NCBI GenBank assembly: GCA_030950375.1
Contig: JAUZRN010000010.1
Location: 1-64,000, forward strand
Origin: Rhodothermus sp.
Lineage (GTDB): Bacteria; Bacteroidota; Rhodothermia; Rhodothermales; Rhodothermaceae
Direction of reading: 5' to 3'
Length of the DNA stretch: 64,000 nucleotides
Part shown: in pieces, positions 17,601 to 26,188 of the stretch
Layout: every line of letters begins with the position of its first letter
Position numbering within the stretch: the first letter of the stretch is position 1
Notes under the pieces: model-generated
What the model saw: the letters and a program-made list of their open reading frames with translations, nothing else
Database searches by the model: none
Told to the model about the DNA's origin: nothing
Position numbers and translations under genes: made by a program

Positions 17601-17809
17601 TGATCGACGGGTCGTTCGTACGCCTGCCATTCCGCGGCTGGTTTGTCTATGCCGACGACACCAATATGGAAAACGGCCCAGCTATACCTGACATAATTGT
17701 CGAAGAAGCCCCCGATAGTAAGGCACGGGGCGAAGATCCACAACTTCGGGCAGCTGTCGAAGCCCTGCTGGCTCGCATTGATGCGCATCCTACCGACGCA
17801 ACGCGCTAA
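14606..17809 (+). CDS. Tricorn-type S41 protease, exported
   Basis: A 1067-residue Tricorn homologue, a large peptidase that degrades peptides. A short hydrophobic N-terminus (about residues 1-15) looks like a signal peptide. Residues about 20-330 form a first WD40-like propeller (repeats such as WSPDGRRIAFTSDRYGHDDL), and about 340-650 a second one. Then come a helical segment, a PDZ domain (about 755-840, GLLGVEVEPVAEGVRIRHV) and the S41 catalytic domain. ELNASHLGLRG carries the catalytic His, and Ser965 in NQNSFSNAEIF is the predicted nucleophile. GVPTFGAVISTGG follows. The gene follows the rho terminator and precedes a HAD gene by 14 bases, so the two may be co-transcribed. Confidence 0.92.
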   Translation: MGSLLVLLFALLTSGPQPFPRYPAIDPSGQQIVFSYQGDLWLVPVSGGLAQRLTVHPAYEAHPRWSPDGRRIAFTSDRYGHDDLFVMELPGGPPRRLTYHSADDILTDWTRDGYLLFHTRRLFVQVEREAELHAIPDTGGTPVRILDATGFQATRSPDGRFLAFERGSNATWRRGYRGSADRDIWLFDQRERTFRRLTDFDGNDYLPVWAGPRTLLFISERDGTYNLYRLFLNEDGTPRNAPEQLTHFKGDGVRYFTVSADGQTIVFERQTDLYVLTLPEGRPRRLQIQVPYDEHFDPVERRTFTSNATEYALSPDGRQIAFVVRGELFLRRNDPDDDRTVRLTRHPWRDRDPAWLNDSTLVFVSDRAGQYDLYLLRAADPGTADLFESLTYEVIRLTDTPEDERMPVVAPDGRHLVFRRGRGTLLLARLEGDRLQLIRTLLDGWATPEDVAWSPDSRWIAYSLPDLDFNTEVYIQPIDGSHPPVNISQHPKPDTHPVWSPDGSKLAFLSPRSSGDVDVWFAWLRRADWERTEEEWEALKKQDDRKRRDTLAGPLQIDLERIHERLRRVTALPGNEAELAISKDGETFYFVANRGGRTQNYKAEVDLYRIRWDGSELKRLTDKNTNPRQVRLSRDGKYLFFLRPSGQLVRLNPDNGRQETLRFEARMEIDYREERRQIFEEAWRVLAQGFYDPAFHGVDWKALHDKYLPWALRASTNRDFRDVFSWMLGELNASHLGLRGPDRAETQRERTGLLGVEVEPVAEGVRIRHVVPHSPADRAQSRLHVGEIITAVDGIPVAAVDNFYRLLVDKVDERVRLTVRAPNGQTRTVIIRPVASLRQALYEEWVATRRALTERYSNGRLGYIHVQGMNWPSFERFERELVASGQGKEGLIIDVRYNGGGWTTDYLLTVLTVRRHAYTIPRGAAKRLDLPDRRAFRAHYPFGERLPFAAWTKPVAALCNQNSFSNAEIFSHAFKTLKLGPLVGVPTFGAVISTGGVRLIDGSFVRLPFRGWFVYADDTNMENGPAIPDIIVEEAPDSKARGEDPQLRAAVEALLARIDAHPTDATR

Positions 17810-17823
17810 AACCGCTGACTGCC

Positions 17824-18564
17824 ATGCCCGCGACGATCAAAGTTATTCTGTTCGATATGGACGGGGTGCTGGTGGATGTATCCCGTTCCTACCGGCGTGC
17901 CATCGAAGAGACGGTCGAACACTTTACAGGCCGTAAAATTACGCCTGCTACCATTCAGCGCTATAAGAACGCCGGCGGCTTCAATGACGACTGGAAACTG
18001 ACGCACACCATTATCCTGGATATCGGCATGCAGGTGCCTTTCAGCCGGGTAGTGCAGGAGTTTCAGCGTCGCTACCGAGGTGAACACTGGGATGGCTTCA
18101 TCGCCCAAGAGCCGCCACTGGTGCAGACGCAGACGCTCCAGCAACTGCGCCGGCACGGTTATCTCATGGGCATCGTTACCGGTCGACCAGAAGCCGAAGC
18201 CCGCTGGACGATCGAACGCTTCGGCTGGCAACCTTACTTCCCCCTGCTGGTGGCCATGGAGCACCAGGACGGACGGGGCAAGCCGGATCCCTATCCGATC
18301 CGACGGGCGCTGGCCATGCTCGAAGCTGTCGGCCTCGACATCGCGCCAAACGAAGCGGTCTATGTAGGCGATTCCGTCGATGATATGGTAGCGGCCCAGG
18401 CTGCTGGCGTGCTCCCGATCGGCGTCATCCCGCCCTATCTGGATGCCGAAACGCATGGTGCCCTCTTACGCGAACGTGGCGCACGCTACCTGATTGACCG
18501 CACCGACGATCTGCTGGCCCTACTGGCTGAGCTGGAAGTCCCGCCGGTGCGTCGCGCCTCCTGA
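17824..18564 (+). CDS. HAD superfamily hydrolase, subfamily IA
   Basis: A 246-residue cytoplasmic phosphatase. Motif I is DMDGVLVD (nucleophile Asp11, acid/base Asp13), motif II is in GIVTGRP, motif III lies around GKPDPYPI, and motif IV is in VYVGDSVDDMVAA. The N-terminal segment EHFTGRKITPATIQRYK and GGFNDDWKLTH resembles the TIGR01548 group of HAD-IA proteins, sometimes tied to histidine or phosphoglycolate metabolism, but the substrate cannot be read. It follows the protease gene by 14 bases and precedes nadE by 72 bases. Confidence 0.88.
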   Translation: MPATIKVILFDMDGVLVDVSRSYRRAIEETVEHFTGRKITPATIQRYKNAGGFNDDWKLTHTIILDIGMQVPFSRVVQEFQRRYRGEHWDGFIAQEPPLVQTQTLQQLRRHGYLMGIVTGRPEAEARWTIERFGWQPYFPLLVAMEHQDGRGKPDPYPIRRALAMLEAVGLDIAPNEAVYVGDSVDDMVAAQAAGVLPIGVIPPYLDAETHGALLRERGARYLIDRTDDLLALLAELEVPPVRRAS

Positions 18565-18636
18565 ACGTCGGGAACGCATCGATCCTGTACAGCGTGTTCA
18601 GCGGCGTCGCAGTCGCTGTCCAATGCCGTTTGTACC

Positions 18637-20352
18637 ATGAAAATTGCGCTGGCGCAAATCAACCCGATCGTTGGGGATCTGCAGGGTAATCGTCGCAAAA
18701 TCGTCGACTATGCGCATCAAGCCTATCGTCAGGGGGCTGAGCTGGTCATCTTTCCCGAAATGTGCGTGGCAGGTTATCCCCCCCAGGACCTGCTCGATAT
18801 GCCAGCCTTCATGGAGGCTGTCGCGCACACGGTAGCAACCATTGCCCTGGAAGTACCGCAGGACCTCGGCGTGATTCTGGGCGCCCCGATCCGTAACGAG
18901 CGTCCGGTAGGCAAGCGGCTCTACAATGCGGCGCTCCTGCTGGAAGGTGGACGCATCGTGGCCCAGGTAACAAAGCGACTGCTACCCACCTACGACGTGT
19001 TCGATGAATATCGCTACTTTGAGCCTGGTCCTTCCCAGCCGGTTGTGCACTGGCGCGGCTGGCGTCTGGGCCTGCATATCTGCGAAGACATGTGGAACAA
19101 TGAGGACTGGGCGCCCTACCACCTCTACGACGAAAATCCTATCGATGAGCTGGTCGCCCAGGGCATTGATCTATTCATCAATATCAGCGCTTCTCCCTTT
19201 TCCTTGGGCAAGCATGACGAACGCAGCCGCATTATCGAAAGTATCTGCCGCGAACACAGCCTACCTTTCGTCTATGTGAATCAGGTAGGCGCTAATACCG
19301 AGCTGATTTTTGATGGTGACAGCCGGGTTCATGCGCCGGACGGCTCCATCCTGCTGTGTGCTCCATCCTTTCAGGAAGCCCTGCTGCTCTGGGATACTGA
19401 AGCCGCTTACGCTCCCTATGTACACCGCCGTACCGAGATCGAAGACCTGCACGACGCGCTGGTGCTGGGCATCCGGGATTATTTCTACAAGACCGGCGCG
19501 TTTGACAAAGTGGTACTTGGCCTTTCAGGAGGTATCGATTCAGCCGTTACCTGTGCCCTGGCCGTTACTGCCCTGGGAGCAGAACGGGTTGTGGGCGTGG
19601 CCATGCCCTCGGCCTACTCCTCGCCCGAATCCGTTGAAGACGCCCGTCAGCTTGCCGAAAATCTGGGCATCACCTTCTATGTGATTCCCATCATGCCAGC
19701 TGTCGATGCGTTTCGGGAGATGCTCCACCCGACGTTCAACGAACTTCCGGAAGATGTGACCGAAGAAAACATTCAGGCGCGCACGCGCGGCGTAACGCTC
19801 ATGGCCCTGTCGAACAAATTTCGCTATCTCTTGCTCTCGACAGGCAACAAAAGCGAAATGGCCGTCGGCTACGTGACGCTATACGGCGACACCAACGGGG
19901 GGTTGGCCGTACTGGCCGATGTGTACAAAACACAGGTCTATCGCCTGGCACGCTACATCAATGCGCGTGCGGGTCGCTATGTCATTCCTGAACGCATTCT
20001 GACCAAACCTCCGTCGGCTGAACTACGTCCTGGTCAGAAAGATACCGACACGCTCCCCCCCTACGAAGTGTTGGACGCAATCCTCCAGCGATACATTGAA
20101 GGTCGGGAAGAGGTGGACGAAATCGTAGCCGCTACTGGATTTGATCGAGCTCTGGTGGCTGACATTCTGTGCCGCGTAGACCGCAACGAATACAAGCGTC
20201 GGCAGACCCCTCCGGGACTACGCGTCACGGGTAAGGCCTTCGGCATCGGACGACGCCTGCCCATCGTGATGCGCTGGAATCGGGCCGTGCTGGAAGAAGT
20301 ACGCCGCAATCACACAGCCGTCCTGCAGACTCAGTCGGAACGAGCCTCATGA
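18637..20352 (+). CDS. nadE: Glutamine-dependent NAD+ synthase
   Basis: Last step of NAD synthesis: amidates deamido-NAD using glutamine-derived ammonia and ATP. The 571-residue protein is the two-domain form. The N-terminal nitrilase-like glutaminase domain has the triad Glu41 (FPEMC), Lys113 (VTKRLLPTYDVFDE) and Cys149 (GLHICEDMW). The C-terminal synthetase domain has the pyrophosphatase loop SGGIDS (297-302), then STGNKSEMAVGY and LTKPPSAELRPGQKD. Length is typical. Its stop overlaps the ruvA start (ATGA), suggesting translational coupling. Confidence 0.97.
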   Translation: MKIALAQINPIVGDLQGNRRKIVDYAHQAYRQGAELVIFPEMCVAGYPPQDLLDMPAFMEAVAHTVATIALEVPQDLGVILGAPIRNERPVGKRLYNAALLLEGGRIVAQVTKRLLPTYDVFDEYRYFEPGPSQPVVHWRGWRLGLHICEDMWNNEDWAPYHLYDENPIDELVAQGIDLFINISASPFSLGKHDERSRIIESICREHSLPFVYVNQVGANTELIFDGDSRVHAPDGSILLCAPSFQEALLLWDTEAAYAPYVHRRTEIEDLHDALVLGIRDYFYKTGAFDKVVLGLSGGIDSAVTCALAVTALGAERVVGVAMPSAYSSPESVEDARQLAENLGITFYVIPIMPAVDAFREMLHPTFNELPEDVTEENIQARTRGVTLMALSNKFRYLLLSTGNKSEMAVGYVTLYGDTNGGLAVLADVYKTQVYRLARYINARAGRYVIPERILTKPPSAELRPGQKDTDTLPPYEVLDAILQRYIEGREEVDEIVAATGFDRALVADILCRVDRNEYKRRQTPPGLRVTGKAFGIGRRLPIVMRWNRAVLEEVRRNHTAVLQTQSERAS

Positions 20353-20951
20353 TCGCTTACGTTTCAGGAAAGCTGGCGGTCAAAAAGCTGACTGAGGTGG
20401 TCGTCGACGTTCACGGACTGGGCTATCGGCTCCTCATCCCTACCTCTACGTACGACGTACTGCCTGAGGTCGGGGCGTCGGTGCATTTGCTGACATACTA
20501 CTACATAAAGGAAGACACGGCTCTGCTGTTTGGGTTTGCCACTGAAGCCGAACGCGTCCTGTTCGAAGTACTGCTGAGCGTCTCGGGCGTCGGCCCTCGG
20601 CTGGCGCTGGCTGCCTTATCCGCCCTCTCTCCGCCCCAGCTGCGCGAAGCCGTCACGATGGGCGATGTGCAGACGCTGAAGCGCATCCCCGGCGTAGGGC
20701 AACGACTGGCTGAACGGCTGATTGTGGAGCTACGTGACCGGTTGGCCTTGCTGGATCTGGCCGAACTAACGCCAACAGGTGTAAACGATGTGCAGGCTCA
20801 GGCCCGAGCCGACGCGCTGGCTGCTCTGGAGGCACTGGGCCTGCCACGTGCCGCTGCCGAACGTAGCCTGCGCAAGGTGCTTCGGGAACATCCAGGACTT
20901 CAGTCGGCGGAAGAACTCATCCGCCTGGCCCTGCGCGAATACGGCGGTTGA
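20349..20951 (+). CDS. ruvA: Holliday junction branch migration protein RuvA
   Basis: DNA-binding subunit of the RuvAB branch migration motor. The 200-residue protein shows the N-terminal OB fold (MIAYVSGKL, VDVHGLGYRLLIP), the two helix-hairpin-helix motifs (LLSVSGVGPRLALAALSAL and LKRIPGVGQRLAERLIVEL) and the C-terminal domain III that contacts RuvB (DALAALEALGLPRAAAERSL). It starts inside the nadE stop. Its last 52 bases are antisense to the end of the convergent histidine kinase gene. ruvB is not in the window. Confidence 0.96.
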   Translation: MIAYVSGKLAVKKLTEVVVDVHGLGYRLLIPTSTYDVLPEVGASVHLLTYYYIKEDTALLFGFATEAERVLFEVLLSVSGVGPRLALAALSALSPPQLREAVTMGDVQTLKRIPGVGQRLAERLIVELRDRLALLDLAELTPTGVNDVQAQARADALAALEALGLPRAAAERSLRKVLREHPGLQSAEELIRLALREYGG

Positions 20952-22411
20952 GCCTGGGTGTCCGGGGTTCTGTCCGTCTTTATAGAGGCCTCCGTCGCTT
21001 TGTCAGTCCGGTTACGCGGAATAATCACGGTAAAGATACTACCGATGCCCGGCTGACTTTCCACGTAAATCTGTCCGTCCAGCAGACGTACGATGCGTTG
21101 TACAATGCTTAATCCCAGCCCACTCCCTTCATAATCCCGGGAAAGCCCGCTGGAAGCCTGCTTGAATTCCTCAAAAATGACCGACTGGAGTTCCTCAGGA
21201 ATGCCAATACCCGTATCGACCACCTGAAGCTGAATGGTCTCTGCATCACCTTCCAGCGACACGGTCACTTCTCCTTCTTCGGTAAATTTGATGGCATTAT
21301 GCACCAGATTCTTGACCAGTCGCCTCCACAGGTCTTCATCCACGCAGGTTTTCAAGACAGACGCGCTGCTCTGCAGGGTAAGCTTTAATTTTTTAGCCCG
21401 GGCCAGCGGCGTTAGCTCCTCAATCACGGTCTGGGTGCTGGCTATCACATCCAATTCCCGGTGCTGTACCCGTATGGTACCGGCTTCCAGACAGGACATG
21501 TATAGCAGCGAATCCAGTGTGTCGAGCAGACGTTGTCCGCTCTGTTTGATGACCTGCGCCATCTCACGCTGCATAGGATCCGTCAGCTCCTCTTCCAGAA
21601 TCTGTGCATATCCCAGAATGCCTGCCAGCGGCGTGCGAATTTCGTGGTTCATGTTGGCCAAAAACGTACTCTTCAGGCGGGCCATCTCCTCAGCAGCCTC
21701 CTTGGCGGCTACCAGCACCGCCTGATGCTCCTGCACCCGCGTCAGCATTTCGTTAAAAGCCGTCGCCAGCTTCTGCAGCTCTACTGGACCTTCCGTCGGC
21801 ACCCGTATGGTATAATCATGGGTTTCAGCGACCTGTTGCACCACCTGCTCCAGGCGCTCCAGGGGACGCGTTACCCGTTGAGACAACAGCGCAACCAGGA
21901 TCATGCTCAGGCCCAGCAATAGCAGAAGCACGCTCCCACCCACCGTATATTTGATCATGCGGGTGACCCAGCCGGTCAGCGCTGCCTGCAGATACACGTA
22001 GCCCAGCGTCTGCCCTCCTTCCTGCACCGGATGCAGATAATGCAGGGGACCTGCCTGCTGTCGGGCCTCCGCTAAGGAAGCCGGAATATCCTGTGACGCG
22101 CCTTCCCTTCGATACCAGGCAAAAGGCCGCCCATCGGCCGTGTAGAGCACGGCCATTTGCACAACGGGCACATTTTGAAGCCCCTCCAGCACGCTGGTAA
22201 CACCCTCCACGTCGCGTAAAAGCAGGGGGTGCAGGCTATTTCCAGCCACAAGCTGTCCCAGTACGTGCAGTTCGCTATCTTCCTCCTTCCAGGACTGAGC
22301 AAAATCATACAGCGCATACAGCACCCCGTTCAACACCAGAATGATCGTGCATGTGATCAGCACGATCAGGATAAGTTGCGTCTTGAGCGTGCACCGATCA
22401 AAAAATTTCAT
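20900..22411 (-). CDS. Membrane sensor histidine kinase
   Basis: A 503-residue two-component kinase. TM1 (about 11-33) and TM2 (about 155-178) flank a periplasmic sensor of about 120 residues (SWKEEDSELHVLGQLVAGNS, resembling the CHASE8 type). Then follow a HAMP domain (QRVTRPLERLEQVVQQVAE), a helix, the HisKA phosphoacceptor in NMNHEIRTPLAGILGYAQ, and an ATPase domain with the N box NLVHNAIKFTEEG, G1 VVDTGIGIPEE and G2 EGSGLGLSIVQR. The last about 30 residues are polar and overlap ruvA on the other strand. No response regulator is adjacent, so its partner is unknown. It is the last minus-strand gene before the convergence with ruvA, and 124 bases separate it from the TonB receptor gene. Confidence 0.92.
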   Translation of the reverse strand: MKFFDRCTLKTQLILIVLITCTIILVLNGVLYALYDFAQSWKEEDSELHVLGQLVAGNSLHPLLLRDVEGVTSVLEGLQNVPVVQMAVLYTADGRPFAWYRREGASQDIPASLAEARQQAGPLHYLHPVQEGGQTLGYVYLQAALTGWVTRMIKYTVGGSVLLLLLGLSMILVALLSQRVTRPLERLEQVVQQVAETHDYTIRVPTEGPVELQKLATAFNEMLTRVQEHQAVLVAAKEAAEEMARLKSTFLANMNHEIRTPLAGILGYAQILEEELTDPMQREMAQVIKQSGQRLLDTLDSLLYMSCLEAGTIRVQHRELDVIASTQTVIEELTPLARAKKLKLTLQSSASVLKTCVDEDLWRRLVKNLVHNAIKFTEEGEVTVSLEGDAETIQLQVVDTGIGIPEELQSVIFEEFKQASSGLSRDYEGSGLGLSIVQRIVRLLDGQIYVESQPGIGSIFTVIIPRNRTDKATEASIKTDRTPDTQAQPPYSRRARRMSSSAD

Positions 22412-22535
22412 TGCACTCTTTGCAACCGCTTTTTAGAAATCGGGAAAGCAACACACCATTCCGACCACACCCGGGGCTGTATAGGCGTTATCGTCTGCCG
22501 GGATTAATCGTTAAATGGCTATGCGCGGTGCTATT

Positions 22536-25166
22536 TCAGAAGTGGAATACCAGTTCAAAAGAAGCCTGACGCCCCAGGTCGTATACATCAACCGGGACAA
22601 AGGCGAAACGGCGGGGCTGACGCTGCCCGACCAGTACCAACACCGGGGTCCGGTACCAGGGATTGGCGCGATCAAACAGGTTGAAAAATCCCAGCCGCAA
22701 TTCGGCGGTAGCCACATGCACCCGGTAGCGGCTTGTCAAGGTCAGATCCATTCGGTGATAGGGGCCCAACCGCTCCGGCTGTGCCGAATCTGTATAACGC
22801 TCGGTATTGGGGGGACCCGAAGCCGAGAACCAGGCTAACGACAGCGTTGTGCCCGCCCAGAGGGGTACGTCCAGATACGCCCGGAATTGATGGCGACGGT
22901 CCCAGGGAGCCGGATACCAGGTCCCGTTGTTCAGTGCTTCGTGTGCCAGATCGACCCGTGCCAGCGTGTAGGCCAGCGTAGTTTGAAACGGCCCAAGCGG
23001 TTGATCCAGTAGCATTTCCAGCCCATAGGCTCGACTGCGAGCTCCAGTAAGCCAGGGGACCGTGTCGTCGCGGTCACGCGTGATCAGGAAGAAAGGCGCT
23101 ACAACTTCATGTTGCCAGACATTGGCAAAACGCCGTGCATAGGCATTGAACTGCAACCGCGTACGTCCCGACCGCCACTGCATTCCTACGCTCAGGTTAT
23201 CCACTACGGTTGGGGGTTGCTGCGGACCGGTCAACAGCCACACACCTGTACTATGCATGTTCGCAAAGGCCAGGTGATGTAGAAACTGGTAGTTCCGACT
23301 GAAGCCTATCCCGGCCGACCAAGCCCCTTCAGGGTGTATGGTGAGCTGTAAGCGAGGCGAAAGCCGAACGTACGAGCCAGCTGAAAAGGCATGTACACGC
23401 AGGCCGGCCAGCACGTTCAGCAGTGCGTGGGAGCGCCCTTCGTACTGCAGAAAAGCGTCCGTCTGGACTGCGCGCTGCTTTTCGGCAAATGGACGTGTGC
23501 GAACAGCCGAATGTTCTTTGTAGGTAAGGTTCAGGTGCTGTAGCGTATAGCCCAGCGTCCAGTAACCTGTGCGCCAGGCCATCTGTAGCGTCTGTTCCCA
23601 GCGCCATTCGGTCAGGGTATTGGTATAGGCAAACGGTGCCAGTCGCCGAAACAGCTTCGGTAGGCCTCCACCTGTGAAGGCATACAGGAAATCATCGCGG
23701 GCATAGCTGCTTTCGTAGGCTGTGGTGGCCAGCAATGTCTGTAGCCGAAAGTCCGAGGCCAGCCGATAGTGAAGCTGTACGCTGGCCATGCGGTTGCCCC
23801 ATTGTTGCTGCGTAACTACAGGTTGCCAGTCAAAGCCGATCACTTCGCCGCGGATGCCCCAGCGGGGCATCAGGCGCTGCGCCTGCTGGCGGGCTTCGTC
23901 GCCGCCCAGGTAACCGCTCAGTGTCAGGGTAATCGGTCCGCTTTCCAGCCGAAGCTTTCCATGCAGGTCATAAAACGTGGCCGCCGAAGGTCCCAGCTGC
24001 AGCAGGCGGGCTTCCAGATCGGCCACATTTGGCGGTAGAGGACCGGTCGGCCGTGCCACATCCAGTCCAAATGCTATCAGTCGATCGTTGCCGGGCCAGG
24101 CCAGTGCATCCAGCAACGATCGGCGCCCTGCCAGCAGCCAGCTTCCTTGAGGTCCCAACGGACCTTCCAGCAGTAGGCGACCGGCCACATTGCTCAGGCC
24201 GACCACGCTTTGCAAGCGCCGATAGCCACCACTACGGGTAACGAAAGCCAGCGTACCTCCGGGCGGCGCCGCATAGATAGCCGGTGCTATATCGTAGTAA
24301 AAACCAACGGCCTGCAGAGCTTCCGGGTTAAAGGCATCAAATAACCCGAACAGATGGGACGGGTGATAGACGGGGACACCGTCGAGCAGTACCTGAAAGC
24401 CATCCGTCTGACTGCCCCGTATGGTCAATCCATCCAGCCCGATGGCCAGTCCAACGGCTGGCAGTGCCTGCAACGCGCGCAGCATACTGCGTTCCCCAAA
24501 CGGTGCAAACCGTTCAGGTTGCACCAGCCGCTGCCAGGTCGTATCGACGCCATCGAGCCAGGCTGCACTACCGACCACGATCACGGTAGGTAACGTTTCT
24601 GCCTGCGGCCACAGGGTAAACGTTAACTCGGCTTCCACTTCAGTAGTCACCAGTCGAAGCGTCTGAGGTTCGTAGCCTACGTACGAAGCAGTCAACGTGA
24701 GCGTATCTTGCCCAGCTTCCAGCACCAACGTTACCGCAAAATGGCCTTCGGCGTCGGCAATCGTTCCCCGTAGCTCCCCCTGAACCCACCAGTATAGCGT
24801 CGCATACGGCAGGGGCAAGCCAGTCGCGGCATCACGCACCTGACCTTCCAGGGAAACCTTTTGAGGAGGAGCCTCCAACAACAGGAGCTGTCGCCGTAAC
24901 GTATCAGCCTCCAGCACAAGTCCCTGCCGGATCAGTTCCCGGGCCAGTGCTTTGATGAGCTGGGCTTCGGAAGCCTGTAACGTGACAGTACGTCCCTCAA
25001 CCAGCGCATCGCGATAGAGTACCTGGTAGCCACTACGTCGGGCGACATCTTCGAGCACCTGACGCAGCGGGGTTTCGCGATAAATCACTTCCTGGGCCTG
25101 CACCGTAGTTGCCAGCCCCAGAAGCCCCAGGCCGATCAGCCAACCCGCAAGCCTATTGCCCCGCAT
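22536..25166 (-). CDS. TonB-dependent outer membrane receptor with STN signalling domain
   Basis: An 876-residue outer membrane transporter. Signal peptide (1-25, ending TTVQAQ), then an STN (secretin/TonB N-terminal) domain (about 26-80, with LEDVARRSGYQVLYR), which in FecA-type receptors signals to FecR. Next come a carboxypeptidase-like regulatory domain (about 100-180, LEGQVRDAATGLPLPYATL), a plug (FQVLLDGVPVYHPSHLFG) and a beta-barrel ending in Phe. The start at MRGNRLAGW is chosen because upstream codons lie in the FecR gene and it gives a proper signal peptide; it overlaps the fecR-like stop by 14 bases. Substrate is unknown, with no SusD partner nearby. Confidence 0.9.
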   Translation of the reverse strand: MRGNRLAGWLIGLGLLGLATTVQAQEVIYRETPLRQVLEDVARRSGYQVLYRDALVEGRTVTLQASEAQLIKALARELIRQGLVLEADTLRRQLLLLEAPPQKVSLEGQVRDAATGLPLPYATLYWWVQGELRGTIADAEGHFAVTLVLEAGQDTLTLTASYVGYEPQTLRLVTTEVEAELTFTLWPQAETLPTVIVVGSAAWLDGVDTTWQRLVQPERFAPFGERSMLRALQALPAVGLAIGLDGLTIRGSQTDGFQVLLDGVPVYHPSHLFGLFDAFNPEALQAVGFYYDIAPAIYAAPPGGTLAFVTRSGGYRRLQSVVGLSNVAGRLLLEGPLGPQGSWLLAGRRSLLDALAWPGNDRLIAFGLDVARPTGPLPPNVADLEARLLQLGPSAATFYDLHGKLRLESGPITLTLSGYLGGDEARQQAQRLMPRWGIRGEVIGFDWQPVVTQQQWGNRMASVQLHYRLASDFRLQTLLATTAYESSYARDDFLYAFTGGGLPKLFRRLAPFAYTNTLTEWRWEQTLQMAWRTGYWTLGYTLQHLNLTYKEHSAVRTRPFAEKQRAVQTDAFLQYEGRSHALLNVLAGLRVHAFSAGSYVRLSPRLQLTIHPEGAWSAGIGFSRNYQFLHHLAFANMHSTGVWLLTGPQQPPTVVDNLSVGMQWRSGRTRLQFNAYARRFANVWQHEVVAPFFLITRDRDDTVPWLTGARSRAYGLEMLLDQPLGPFQTTLAYTLARVDLAHEALNNGTWYPAPWDRRHQFRAYLDVPLWAGTTLSLAWFSASGPPNTERYTDSAQPERLGPYHRMDLTLTSRYRVHVATAELRLGFFNLFDRANPWYRTPVLVLVGQRQPRRFAFVPVDVYDLGRQASFELVFHF

Positions 25167-26133
25167 TCGCTTCAAACCGGTAGCGTTCCGGTGCAATCTC
25201 CACAAAGTGCCCTCCCAGTACGCGTCCCAGATCCTCAAGTACCTGTGCCAGACTATCCAGCGACAGCGTGCCGCTGAGCGTCTGGGCTGCATAGGGTTCG
25301 GGCACCGTAATCTGCACCCCGAAATGGTAGGCCACTTCGGCCACTACCTGCGCCGCCGATTCCTGCACGAAAGTGAGCTGCCCCTGCATCCAGTCCAGAT
25401 AGGCTGCGGCAGCAGCAGGCTCCGGCGGGCTCAGGCGACCGTCCGCCATCAGGCGACTGCGCTGCCCCGCAGTGAGCACCTGGCGCTGCCCCCGGGGTCC
25501 CTCAAGCTGCACCCGTCCGGTCTCCAGAAAGATCTCTACGCCTCCCCAGGTACGCACGTCGAAGCGGGTGCCCAACACCGTGACGCGTACCGGCCCGGCT
25601 TCTACCTGAAAACGCCGTTCCGGCCGGTGAACCACGTCAAAAAAAGCTTCACCCTCCAGTCGATAACGCAGAACAGTAGTGGACTGGTGCCGCACATAAA
25701 GCCGGGAATGAGGCCGTAGCGTGATCTGCGATCCGTCCGGTGCTGTGTACACCCGGGGTACAGTGTCGGCCGAAGCAACCAGTACGGGTGCTGCTTCACG
25801 GCCCACATACAACCACCAGCCCAGCCCAGCCGCCAGCAGGATAACCGCCAGGGCCAGGGCTCGATGCCAGACCGGGCTGCGCCTCGACCGACGCCGCATC
25901 GGCCGATCAGCTGCATGCCTCCGGTGCATGCGTACTTCAAGCTGCCGCCAGATCCGCTCACGCCGCTCTGGCTGTTCCACCGGAGTTGCTTCGGCCGCAA
26001 ACGCCAGCAGCGCCTGTCCCAACGGATCGTTGGTCAGCTCCGCATCGGACGAAAGCGGACGCCCTTCCTCACGAAGCTGCCCGATCCGTCGGGCCAGCAC
26101 CTCGTCGCGATCGCTATGGTGTGCCTGCTCCAT
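25153..26133 (-). CDS. FecR family anti-sigma/signal-transducing protein
   Basis: A 326-residue inner membrane protein. An N-terminal cytoplasmic part (about 1-90, with LFAAEATPVEQPERRERIW-like helices) would bind the ECF sigma factor. One TM helix follows (about 95-113, HRALALAVILLAAGLGWWL). The periplasmic FecR domain is about 130-225 (VYTAPDGSQITLRPHSRLYV, GEAFFDVVH, VTVLGTRFDVRTW) and a C-terminal DUF4974-like domain follows (LTFVQESAAQVVAEVAYHFG). I start at MEQAHHSDRD, because the upstream extension lies in the hairpin before the gene. It is translationally coupled to the receptor gene. Confidence 0.92.
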   Translation of the reverse strand: MEQAHHSDRDEVLARRIGQLREEGRPLSSDAELTNDPLGQALLAFAAEATPVEQPERRERIWRQLEVRMHRRHAADRPMRRRSRRSPVWHRALALAVILLAAGLGWWLYVGREAAPVLVASADTVPRVYTAPDGSQITLRPHSRLYVRHQSTTVLRYRLEGEAFFDVVHRPERRFQVEAGPVRVTVLGTRFDVRTWGGVEIFLETGRVQLEGPRGQRQVLTAGQRSRLMADGRLSPPEPAAAAAYLDWMQGQLTFVQESAAQVVAEVAYHFGVQITVPEPYAAQTLSGTLSLDSLAQVLEDLGRVLGGHFVEIAPERYRFEANAGQ

Positions 26134-26146
26134 CGCCGTCCAAGCT

Positions 26147-26188
26147 AAGCGTGGGTTGGGATGCCAGCGGCATCCCAACCCCTACGCT
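26147..26188. promoter_or_regulatory. Strong hairpin between lipoprotein and fecR-like genes
   Basis: AAGCGTGGGTTGGGATGCC (26147-26165) pairs with its near-exact complement at 26169-26188 across a 3-base loop, with a two-base bulge. It fills most of the gap between the two genes and touches the lipoprotein stop codon. No T-run follows on the minus strand, so it is more likely a processing, stability or partial attenuation element than an intrinsic terminator. Confidence 0.6.
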
